A stretch of DNA of 64,000 nt from Poronia punctata (Eukaryota; Ascomycota; Sordariomycetes; Xylariales; Xylariaceae), in the NCBI GenBank assembly GCA_022579005.1, contig MU401635.1:1-64000 (forward strand), written 5' to 3'. Positions 23,484 to 33,404 of this stretch are shown piece by piece (position 1 is the first letter of the stretch; every line of letters starts with the position of its first letter). The notes below the pieces were generated by a model. The model was not told where the DNA came from, made no database searches, and saw only the letters and a program-made list of their open reading frames with translations. The position numbers and the translations under genes are program-made.

Positions 23484-26120
23484 CTATACAATATCACTAT
23501 CGTCCCGAACTCTGTCGCTGGAACGTTCGGACGATCGGCCAGCGTTCTTTCTCCGGAGTGTGCCAACGGAACGACCAAACAACCCCTTGTGACTAGCCCG
23601 GCCACTACCGTTGCTCATAGTTCGATCGAGCTCGCCCATGCTAGGTCGAGCGCCGGTGGTCGTGGCAGAAGCCGGCTCCTCTTCGATGCGCGGCGGGAGC
23701 TGGGAGGTGGGGATGTTGTTGTTGGCCGTCTTACGGCTCACGAAAACATCCTGGAACATATCGGTGTGGTCGGAAAGGCCGGACCGTGAATTCGCTCGCC
23801 TCCGAGTCGCGCTGAGCATGGCAGGGTCTACCGGCGGCTGCTGGTCGTAGCTTTGATACGAAGGCGGGGAGATGTTGGTCTGGTAGATTGGGAAATCCCG
23901 GCCGGAGACCTGGAATTGCTTGCGAGGTTGTTCGATGCCCAGGGCAACCATCTGGTTCATCATCTCGATGGCGAACTTGTTATGGCGGATCAAGCGTAAC
24001 AGCTCGTTCTGGAAACTAGTCTTGTGGAAGCAGATGAAGTTCACCGTCATGCTGCAGGCCTCCTCGAAACTGACGAGCTCGGTGATAATCTTATTGGTGT
24101 AGTCACGTTTGTTGGCTTCGACAAATTCCGTCATGCGGGCCTCTAGCTCGCTGATTACCGACGAGGGTGTGCCATATTTGATCTTGAGGGTGAAAACATC
24201 AGCCAGTGCACCACTACGACGATGGTTCAGGATGAACAGCGTGTTCAAGACGGAGTTGGGAGCCTGGACTATGTGGCCCTGCATCTTCTTAAACTCGGTG
24301 TATAATAGCGAGATCTCGGTGACGTAGTAGTCGTCGCCCTGAAGTGTAGATCCGGTGTTGCCGTAGATGGTCACGCGATCGCCGACATCGAACGGGTGCT
24401 TCACAAAGACAAATATGATGGACTGGAGAAATTCTTGGGCTGTCGCTTGCAAGACCCAGGCGAGCCCAAGAACCGCCGTACCAGCCGATGCAAGGGCGGC
24501 TGCGGTAGAGGCCGATATGATGGAAATGAAGACAATAACGGCGATGATGAATATGATGACGAAGAAGACCCGATCTAACTTGGTGATAACCGAGTCTAAA
24601 TCTTTCAATGAGGCCGCAATTGCCTTCTTCTCTCGATGGACCTCGTCGCAGAAGGCTTCAAGCTCTTCCATGGACACGTCGCCGTTCAGATCGCGATCGA
24701 ACACCATGAAGGCAGCTTCGGCTTCTTCGGGTGTTGGGAAGGCCGGGTTGAGATCGGAGGGCAGAAGAACTTCGCTTCCGTCCCCTGCATATGTGCGGAA
24801 TAAGCGGCGCGCCAGGACTTGTGCTGTTGCCGAGTTGCGTAATAGTTCCGAGACGACCTTGCGCGGATGATTGCTGAGTTTGACCTGGCGGCCGGTGAAG
24901 TCGCCGGCTACGCGGTTGGTGATGTCGCCAAGCTTAGTGGCCACCTCTCGTGCATTATTGGCGATAAGCCCTAGAGGCGTTCTTATTCCGGAACTGGCTT
25001 GAGCTCCCATGACCGCCTCTTCCGACACCAGCCGATCTTTCGAGTGTTCGTAAAGATGGACGAGATACCTAGGTAATACCACTTGTGAGAATGGAGAAAC
25101 GAGGACAACGAGGAGGAGGAGTGCAGGTCGGACACCTATTATTACTTACGCAATGCTCTGCTTGTTCACCTCGATCCTGTTCGAGTAGGTCCGCATGTGG
25201 AAAGAGGCGGCAATCCACTGAATCAACACCTTTTCTATAAAATTCAACGCCGCCAAGACGAAAAAGGCGATGATGATTTTGTTAAGAACATCGATCCAGC
25301 CGATTCGAGGGAATGCAGTGTCAGCTTCGTCTGGGACTCGCGCAGCCACCTTATGACTATTCATGATAGGAAGGAAAGATACTATCAGGGCCAGCATCCA
25401 GAGAAACAGGGCAAACGGTAGCTCGAGTTGGCGACCGATATCCCTCCATTTGGAAAAGTTCCCCCGCCCGGTGACCTTGACACCCAGGCCGAGGACATAT
25501 GGCATGGCCGAGGTGACTATTCTAGCAGCCCAGAGAGACAGCCAGACCACCTCGAGCCAGATTCCGAACCACAGGAGCTGAACGCCGCCAGGGCCTCCAA
25601 TGACGGCCTGATGTTTGGGGTCCACGAAGATGCCCAGAAAAATAGGTATCAGCAGGATGGTGGTGACAGGCAGACTGTAGAAGAAGTATCTGAATACGCG
25701 GGGGAGTTTGCGGACGAGATCGAGGGTCCTCATCAATCTAGTCGGGGGCTCGAGAGGATGGGGGATGGCCGGGGCCTGAGTAGGTTGATTAAAGACATCC
25801 TCCTTTTCGGACGCATCGGTGCGCGCCCTCGAGCGGGAGCGATGTATATCACTTTGCTCGTGGCTAACGGCACGCTCGGCCTGAAGCAGGGTCAAGTCAT
25901 CAGCCAACCTTGTCGCCTGGCCCCGCGAGTCGGTAGGTGAGAGGTAGTGGGTATCTGGCGCCAGGCGGTCCCCATCGCGGGGAAGCTGGAGATGGGCCGG
26001 CTTCTCTTTCTCGCTGTAATAAGGCGCTTCGGCATCGCCGTGGTCCGAGACGGTAGGAGCATGTGTCAATGTTGAAGAGGTCTTCCCATCACGATCATGA
26101 TACTCCCGTTCGTTGGCCAT
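23484..26120 (-). CDS. MscS-family mechanosensitive ion channel with EF-hand (Msy1/Msy2 type)
   Basis: 851-residue membrane protein, complement of 23484-25068 joined to 25150-26120; the 81-nt intron has a GTAAGT donor and CCTAG acceptor and keeps frame. Order: disordered hydrophilic N terminus (1-130), four membrane segments at about 143-165, 180-202, 235-253 and 285-307, a single EF-hand calcium loop DRDLNGDVSMEE (448-459), two further hydrophobic segments (about 490-540) and the MscS pore/beta domain (FVFVKHPFDVGDRVTIYG to about 620), then a Ser/Arg-rich tail. This architecture matches fission yeast Msy1 and Msy2, ER channels that release calcium during hypo-osmotic shock. The role here is inferred from the family. 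Start ATG at 26120 opens the longest frame and follows a stop. Confidence 0.92.
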
Positions 26121-29100
26121 AGTCGGTGAATATCAGGGTCTGGGGGGCGATATATCCTTCTTGCTATCTAGTGATGTGTGGTCGTTTGCCGCTTATGTAA
26201 TCATGAAGTATAGAAGCAGCTGACTAGCATCTGGAGCAGACCACCCAAAGCTGTATTTAGGTCGCCCCGTAAGTATTCCCGGAGCCGGAAGATACTGTAA
26301 ATCTGTTGGTTTAAGATGTGGCGAGATGTGCAGAATAAGAGACGAGTAGAATAGGCACAAGCCTATACTCGCTGTAGTAGAGATAATATTCCGTCAATAT
26401 TCCTCCCTTCAGCCAATACCTATGGCGAATACCGGATAGCTGAACATGTACCGGTGATCTAGCGAATATTAACGTTTGAAGAGTCCGTTGGTAGATTGGC
26501 GAGGTATTATCACGTTGCGCAATGCGTGGCGACGATGAAGAGATTTGTAAAGGTCGGCAACGGTATACTTTGTATGTATGCAGTTACCCTTCCTAGTCTC
26601 CAGTTGTAAAGTTGATAAGGAGGCAATGTTTGAATATTTCCCGTGGCAGAACCCGTCGGCCTGGCCTAGAATCTGCTTGTAAAGTATCTACCTTCTTGTA
26701 AATAAACTCCTTCTTTATGAGTAGAACCCCGATCAAAGTAAAACTCCCCTCCTCCTACTTTGGTGGGTTGCTTGCAAGCAAAGCTAAATGACGCGCTGCT
26801 TCATTCCGGGGTCCACAGAAGGGATCCACGGTTAGTATCTCAATAGATGTACCTTCCTCCTCACACAATAGGGATGGACCGTGCAGCACGGGACTGGATC
26901 CCGTAGCCAACAAACATTAAACCAAGTGGGGCTCGGTAGATAGGGAGGACAGCACTTGCCATGTACTACACGTACTTTGTGCTACCTACTCATAATGGTG
27001 TGTAATACATGCCTTACAGAAAGCCACACATACATTATGGAAAATACCTTTTATCTCTGAGATATTTGTATATCTGTAGAAAGCACGGGAATATCTGGTA
27101 GTCTCACATCCTCTTTACATCATTTGCTACACCAAACTTGCAAGCCAAGATGTCGATACAGCCAATTGACCAATGTACCTGACAGTATATCAATTTTTAG
27201 ATAGGTACTGTATGCAGGTACAGTGCGCCCCGAGGTCCGGCACGGTAAGTGCTAGGCAAAGAATGTCAAAATCTTTTCCATGGCAGCGCCAGATCTTGTT
27301 GGCCAAGTCGAACATGATCTGGATCGGGCTTGTCCACGCAATCCCTGAGTATAATCCAAGATTGCATAAGCTAGTCTAGATAGACTAGGGAACAAAGCGG
27401 CTTAAGGTCCGACTTGGTATGGACACCAATAGATTAAATTTTCCATTAATATCTTCTTGGGTGGACGGCAATAGACTTACCGGATCACGTTTTGGGGACT
27501 TACGAGTACCTGACAGGCTGACCTGGATGTACGTTGTGAATACAACACATACTCATATGCATAATAAGTTGATTTTCTTCACGACTGAGCCAAAGGACAC
27601 CGACCTAGGTTGACGCTGCTTGGCAAACTATCAACGGCAGTTTGAAACTTGAAAACGACGGTCCTCTTCCCCCACGCTCTACATAATACTCAGTAGGTAG
27701 ACTAGCTTTAGTGCACCCCTATTCAGTCTAAAAAAGGGGGAGCCGAGTTTCTAAACTCCATCTTGGTTAGTTTACATCCTTACGGCTGATTCAGGTGGTG
27801 TTGAAATGCAGGCACGGAAACGCCACATATGTCAGTGCCGGCGCAAGCGCTGGGACGATAAGAATTTTTGCCGTTGCAGGGCGGGGCGGGCCTGGGCGGG
27901 GGCGCACCTCACATGTCCAATGCTTTTTCACCGCCGACAGAACGTCTTGATACCAAATGTCTTTCTATTATTGCCAGGGCTTGAAACTTGAAACGTCTTA
28001 CTACCGCAAATAAATCTCTGCTAGATAGGTATTGTCTTCCTAGATAAAAGCCGGAAACAAGATGTATAAGTGGACAGACGTAGTTGTACAAGTACAAGAA
28101 ATACACGTACTTTCAGACAAGTGCCCCTGTTTTGCCTTGCACTACCTACTTACTCTACCAGCCCAGAATTCAGCCCCACTAAGGTAGCCAAGATTGAAGC
28201 ATCGAACAGCGGCGGGTCTTTTATTTGACGTGAGGGGTGCGCCACTGCTAGGCACAAAACTCGGCGCTTTAGCTAGCTTTAGTTTCGTTGACTTGCACTT
28301 AATCTCCAGAAATAACAGGCATTCAACCAACTAGAAACCTTGCTGTCGACCCGGTTTAGCTAAGTAACGGTTTTTCTCACTGTGTAGAAGGGACAAGCAC
28401 AAGATTGGACCGAGTAACCGAGCAAGAGGACGGATAGAATAGGTGGATAGCTAGCTACGCGGTATGATATGTCGTTCTATGCTTCCGTCAAACGGCGTCC
28501 CTACATGTACGTTCAATATGCGGTTTTCAAAAAGCCGATTCCTTCTTTTCTCAAGGTTTTACGTGTAATAAGATGGACAGACATTTACTACCGATCCGAA
28601 CCGAGGTGGAAAGCGCAAAACACGCGTCTCGCTGTGCAAGCTGGTGGTGCCCTGACGTCATACCCAAGGGTTTTCCCCGACCTGCCATGCCCAGCCCCTG
28701 CCGACAAGGTGAAATTCACCGCCAATCAAACCACATCGCATACCTTGTTTGCAGCTGCAGTCCCCTAATGCCACACATACACTTACATGATAACACGAGC
28801 CATGAAAATACCTTGCCCTTCATCAAAACAATGCTCATTTGGGACGTGTAGAGTCTCATATCTACTCGTAAACTGCCAAGATATGTACACGTACACGTAG
28901 GTCAAGAAGAAACAAGCAAATGGTGGTATCTCTGTCGGTCCTACCTTATCAAATTGTCCAGTCACGTCTTTGCTATTTGACTCCTTTTGCTTCAAGATTG
29001 CATCTGTGAGCTTTGTCTATCTTTATTTTGACCAAGAGACAACTTACCCAAGTCCGAGGAAGGATGCATGTTGTCCTACAAGTCGTACAGTCAAACAGAG

Positions 29101-30424
29101 AAAAATGATAGAAAAGTGACAGAATTTACTCGTAGAATCGCCAGCAAGATAACTGATTGGAAAGTGACATGCTGTACGTCATTCGTTTATATAGATTGGA
29201 CGTCCCATCCCGACTTATCCAAGACACAAAAAGTACAGAATCGAAGGATATTACATAGCAGATCTCATATCTTCTAGCGAGATTCGAGAAGAAAATTTGT
29301 TCAATGTTCCGCACCGCCATCATGCATGGCATATGCTTTACAACTACTATGACTGTCGACTATCTAACTGATCGACGGAAACAGCAAGATACACATACCT
29401 GTGAAACTGCAAAGTATCGCCTATAAAGTCCCGATGGTGTCACGGCATTGCAGGTAACCAGGTAGGTAGGTAAGTAGGTAGCTGTAAGGCGGGAAGCTGA
29501 TATCAGATGGGTACTTAATAATCTCGTCCCCGGTCTCCAACGACAGAAACATCCCCAGTCGAGTGAAACAAGGCGATGTGCTGCCCGTGTCGGATGTCTC
29601 TCGGTTCTCTTGCCGATGCAGCTAGCCTTTCGGTCAAACTGTTCGGGCCCTGACGCCAGTCAAAAACACATGTACATATGTACACATGTGCTACTTCTCA
29701 CGGTGTTCCAATGGATAGCCACTTTAGGTAAATGATTGGATTCATGGTTGACTCGAAGAAAGTAAGTAAAAGCAGAAGAGGTGGGGAAAATATCAACTTG
29801 TTGTAGAGATCCAAACAGCTAATGAATTGCTAAATACTTATTGGAGTCGGATAACACAGAGCCACGAAGATGATAGGTTATATAAACTTGCTATCTCGTC
29901 GGAACTTGAATGCCTTTCTGTTCGTCGCTGTGTGCGCATCTTACTGGTAAATTAGGTAAGCTTCTAAAACCGCTGGCCATTTCATCCCGGTATCGTCGTA
30001 TACGTTTCTTTTTCTTGTTGGGGGCTCACCGTCCCTCAAGGCCGGGAAAGGAAGCTAAAACTCGATGCGAATACTAGATGCAGGTTTATGCTATCTTAGT
30101 GTTCCGCGGGATCCCAAGTATCAGCCAAAGGCTTCGGCCATTTGGGGTACCTACTAAGCTCGTCGTCTTGGGTATTTCCGACTCAGGCATCGCCCAAGGG
30201 CGAGATGTAGGTAGTGATATGACATAGAGGCTTCGTGCAAGTAGGCGCCAGCTTCTATGAAGAACAAGCTTGCACCAGCTCGCGTCGTTCTCAAGGTAAT
30301 GTTGTTCAAACCAGAACTAGAAATGAAAGGTATCTGGAAGCCAAAGGCTCGTTGCAGTATACCTATCCTATGACACTATACAGGGCCCTCATGAAACATA
30401 GATTTCTAACGCTCGTCAGTGTTA

Positions 30425-30820
30425 TCCATCCCCTCGCTTAAACCAAGGCCAAACTTCAAATAGCTTGATGTGAGCAGATAGGTGACGCCGGAGATGAGAG
30501 CCGCAATTGGCTCCGAACCAGCACGCTGCATTGCTGGCCATGCGCTTATAGTCGAGACCCGTTTCGTCTCTCTTGCGGATCCGGAGATTCGCCCCCTCGG
30601 CGCTCGCCAGCCACTTGGCGGCCTTATCGTGGTCCTTGCCGCCAGCCGACAATCCCGACTTTACGAGCCACCGAAAATGGCTGGCCCCCAGGTCTCATGA
30701 TAGTTGGTGAGTATATGAAGCCACTACGCTGGGATATCTCCTTGATCCGTGGATAAGGTAGTGGCCGCTTTGCTAGACAGCTCAGGCCGCCCGCGACACC
30801 GAGACTTGCCTTCATAGTAG
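30425..30820 (-). other. Coding-like island, possibly a degraded or short spliced gene
   Basis: This stretch is G+C richer than its surroundings. On the minus strand it has an ATG-initiated frame (from about 30815, 63 codons) and, in the next frame, about 90 open codons downstream of a CCAAC branch-like site and an AG at about 30697. The second frame reads through KAAKWLASAEG and KRMASNAACWFGAN and ends at 30422. I do not recognise either peptide. It may be a gene remnant or a short two-exon gene with a weak donor. Confidence 0.25.
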
Positions 30821-31343
30821 ATCGCTGATTATGGGTGGCTTGGAGAGGATTCTTATCAGACCCCTAGCAAAAGGAAGAGAGCGAAAAGGGTTCCAAGCGC
30901 TAGGCCAACTCGAATTACACTGAATGAGCCGGTCATGTTGCCAATCTTTGCATTTTCGAAGTGGCTTTAACTTAACCACTTACCGAGTTTGCATACAAAT
31001 GTTGAAGTGTTGGGATGGAAGCCTTAAGGGCTGGAAGTTCTAGCCTCTAGAAATAGAGTCCTCCTCTATCCTACACTCGCCCCACGATACAAGGTTTTCT
31101 ACCTTGGAATAGCTGTAGAAAAAAAACCGGTTGTTACTTTTTTAGACCCCATAGTAGCAAAACAATATCCTACAATGTGCCCCCGGCAATCTAGCAATTA
31201 ATGCCCAACCAGCTCTACCAAAGGTGTCATCTTTGCACTATAGTACCTAGGTGTTCGACGGCGCTACTTTCTCGTCGCTTTAACGCTATATATTCGGCAA
31301 CGTTTTGCTAGGTATTTAATCGGCTACTCTGCATGACTTGTAC

Positions 31344-31440
31344 GGCGACCGCGGGACTTGAACTTGCGCCTTCTTGCAAAATATTGTTGCACTAGGCAAT
31401 AACAGTATAATAGTGCGTACTACTATTAAGCTATAAGGCT
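31344..31440 (-). other. tRNA-like relic
   Basis: On the minus strand a B-box-like AGTTCAAGTCC (31354-31364) follows, at tRNA-like spacing, an A-box-like TAGCTTAATAGTAG (31420-31433). The T stem is imperfect (GCAAG against CCCGC, restored if two A were G), which fits a tRNA gene or tRNA-derived element damaged by G-to-A change. No acceptor stem closes well, so I do not call a functional tRNA. Confidence 0.3.
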
Positions 31441-31527
31441 TACTAAAAGCGGTTATTGCCCGAATTGATTGAAGCACGGCGTCGAGTCTCTCCAGGCATA
31501 TATTATCGCTCGATCTGCTCCCCTATT

Positions 31528-31884
31528 TTACTCCTGACCACAAATGATATGATCGACCTTGACCGGGGGAGAAACGTGTAAAGGCTCGTCGATATAGAAC
31601 CAACTTTGGGTTTGGCCACGGTTATCGTCGATAGTTCTGGAGCCATCCGCATTGTAAGGGACGCAGATCGAATCAGTGAGGCTGGCAGCGTATAACCCGA
31701 CAACCTGATCTAAATCCCCATTGGTATTATTGTAGACCGAATAGTAGTCGAATGTGATGGTGGTGTTCTTGTAAGGCGCGCATCTCTTGCCTGTTGCCGA
31801 CTCGACGATGATGACGAATGGTGGTTCATCCTGTGCCAATGCCAGGCTGGCGGCAAAAAGGAGAGATAGAGTTGTGGCGCGCAT
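31528..31884 (-). CDS. Small secreted protein, unknown function
   Basis: Intronless 118-residue protein. I start at the ATG at 31884, since upstream in-frame codons begin only with TTG. Residues 1-17 (MRATTLSLLFAASLALA) form a textbook signal peptide with a cleavage site before QDEPP. The mature part has three cysteines (35, 74, 115), two possible N-glycosylation sites (Asn40, Asn52) and a Tyr-rich core (FDYYSVYNN). An odd cysteine number leaves at least one unpaired. I recognise no family. Position in a gene-poor, repeat-rich stretch and small secreted form are typical of fungal effectors, but that role is only inference. A further unseen 3' exon is possible. Confidence 0.58.
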   Translation of the reverse strand: MRATTLSLLFAASLALAQDEPPFVIIVESATGKRCAPYKNTTITFDYYSVYNNTNGDLDQVVGLYAASLTDSICVPYNADGSRTIDDNRGQTQSWFYIDEPLHVSPPVKVDHIICGQE

Positions 31885-32776
31885 ATTGGGCAACTTTTGT
31901 AACTTAACGAGTGTAAGTGTGGAAGAGGGCTTTGTTGGGGGTTGTTTCTTTTGCTGTTGCTGTCCAGACTTTACGTTATGGGAGGTACCAGTTTATTTAT
32001 GCCTTCAAGTTCGTGGTGAAGAATATCCTGGCATAGAAATGGTTCCTTTGTGCTTAATCTCGCTTCTCCCCTTGCATACAAGGCAATCCATCAGCATAGC
32101 GGCACAGCCCTATCATGTCAAAGATGATGCCATCCGCGGCCGTTCCTTCCAGATTAATACAACATTATACGCCGTATCAGACGGCTTTAAGAAGACCAGA
32201 CCACTTTGGGAAGAGGAACATATACTTTGGTACTGTAATGGTTATCAGGGTATAAAATAAGACGGGCCCAGGTCCTGCGCTAGTATGGATCTTTTTTTAC
32301 TGGTGAGCTAAAAATATCTGGCCTGCCCTTGGACTCGGCCGCTGGTTGGACTAAGGTTAGCGTGCTAAGGTAGCTCTACCCGAGCTGAGTGCCCTTGGAT
32401 ACATTCTACAATGTAAGCACTAACCTTCGTATTTACCTCGGTAATTTACGTGTAGGAATCTAAGCAAATTACTACTCGTAGTCGCTCTGTAAACTACTAT
32501 GTATAACAGTGGTCAAAGCGTTGTACCGCTATGCGCCAAGTGGATTAGGTAATTATAGAATGTCCCGGACGAAGGACGCCTCTGGTTACAGCCATCACAG
32601 TATCTACGGAGCTAACCGGCGTTAAATGTTGCCTTCCGTTTATTTAGATATACATTGCCAGTAGGTGGAGCTAATACGCCCGTTGGTCAAACGGACGCCT
32701 GACGGAGGGGTAGCGAAACGGCATGTATCGCCCATACCCACTCCCTCCCCTCTGTCCTATCAAAGGTCTAGGCCTA

Positions 32777-33097
32777 CGAGGTGCCTGTGAGGTAAGGTGT
32801 TCATTGCAAAGGTAGTATAGGTCCTGTATCCACTTGCAAATGGGTCCCTTGGCATGGTAAGGTACTTATGAAATTTGTATGGGAAATTGACTAAACTAAT
32901 AGAATTGCGCGCTTGACACATTAGCCTTATTAAATTAACCTATAGCAGTGAGGGATAGGTTTGTTAAGTGGCCAGGCTGAGCATTACATGTACCTCTTTC
33001 TGCAAGGGGGAAAACCCTTACCTAAATAAGTAATGATAATCCCCCCCTTGCAAAAAAGTGACCTGCCAAATGAACACCTTACCTCACAGGCACCTCG
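32777..33097. mobile_element. Candidate MITE with 29-bp perfect terminal inverted repeats
   Basis: Positions 32777-32805 (starting CGAGGTGCCTG) are the exact reverse complement of 33069-33097. Both ends are flanked by TA, making a 31-bp perfect inverted repeat if the TA is counted. A short non-autonomous element with TA target duplication is the pattern of Tc1/mariner-type MITEs. The interior has no transposase. It holds a second nested inverted repeat, TGCAAGGGGG (33001-33010) against CCCCCTTGCA (33043-33052). Perfect arms suggest a recent origin. An inverted duplication unrelated to transposition is the alternative. Confidence 0.48.
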
Positions 33098-33404
33098 TAA
33101 GCGTAAGCGTAAGCGTAAGCGTACGCAGTCCCGGAGGCGAAGCGATAGTAGGGGCACCACTAGCAGTGGCATTATCCAAGCACCTATTAAGGATACCGCA
33201 AAAGCAGCCGACCTTACACCTAGTGCAATAAGCCGGGTCCGGCGCGTCCTTGTCCCCGACCTCCCACCCGGGCTTGTAGCAGCCGCAGTGGGACGACTCG
33301 CGGTGGCATACGAGACACCTGCTGCACTCGGCGAAGTCGAGCTCCGGCGCGCAGTCATTGCGGCGCGGTGTCAGTATGATATTGTCTTTGCTTTTTTAAC
33401 TTGA
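33033..33404 (+). CDS. Doubtful 123-codon frame with basic repeat
   Basis: An ATG-initiated frame that starts inside the candidate MITE and runs through its right terminal repeat into unique G+C-rich sequence. It includes a Lys/Arg repeat encoded by AAGCGT units (33099-33122) and an Ala/Val/Leu-rich C-terminal half (SAISRVRRVLVPDLPPGL). An overlapping minus-strand frame of similar length (32984-33358) is equally open, which argues for compositional bias. Not recognised; it could be an exon fragment captured at the element border or chance. Confidence 0.2.
   Translation: MIIPPLQKSDLPNEHLTSQAPRKRKRKRKRTQSRRRSDSRGTTSSGIIQAPIKDTAKAADLTPSAISRVRRVLVPDLPPGLVAAAVGRLAVAYETPAALGEVELRRAVIAARCQYDIVFAFLT
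33098..33122. repeat. (AAGCGT)4 tandem repeat
   Basis: Four hexanucleotide units directly abutting the right end of the candidate MITE. Slippage at an element end is a possible origin. Confidence 0.9.

Larger units (their letters stand above)
26121..31527. other. 5.4-kb gene-poor region
   Basis: No confident gene. It begins with the channel gene's promoter and contains several TACTCGTA words (27501, 28863, 29127), a 14-bp perfect palindrome at 29671-29684, AGGT tracts near 29460, a G+C-richer coding-like island at about 30425-30820 and a tRNA-like relic near 31344-31460. From about 31080 the sequence shows mild AT drift with TAGCTATA-like words, resembling the left-end block. Confidence 0.5.

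Noticed and set aside
28469..28768. 99-codon plus-strand frame
   Set aside because: A second frame overlaps it with equal openness, and no protein family resemblance is visible.
33098..33122. Short tandem units considered as a CRISPR-like array
   Set aside because: Six-base units without spacers in a eukaryotic context; a simple microsatellite.
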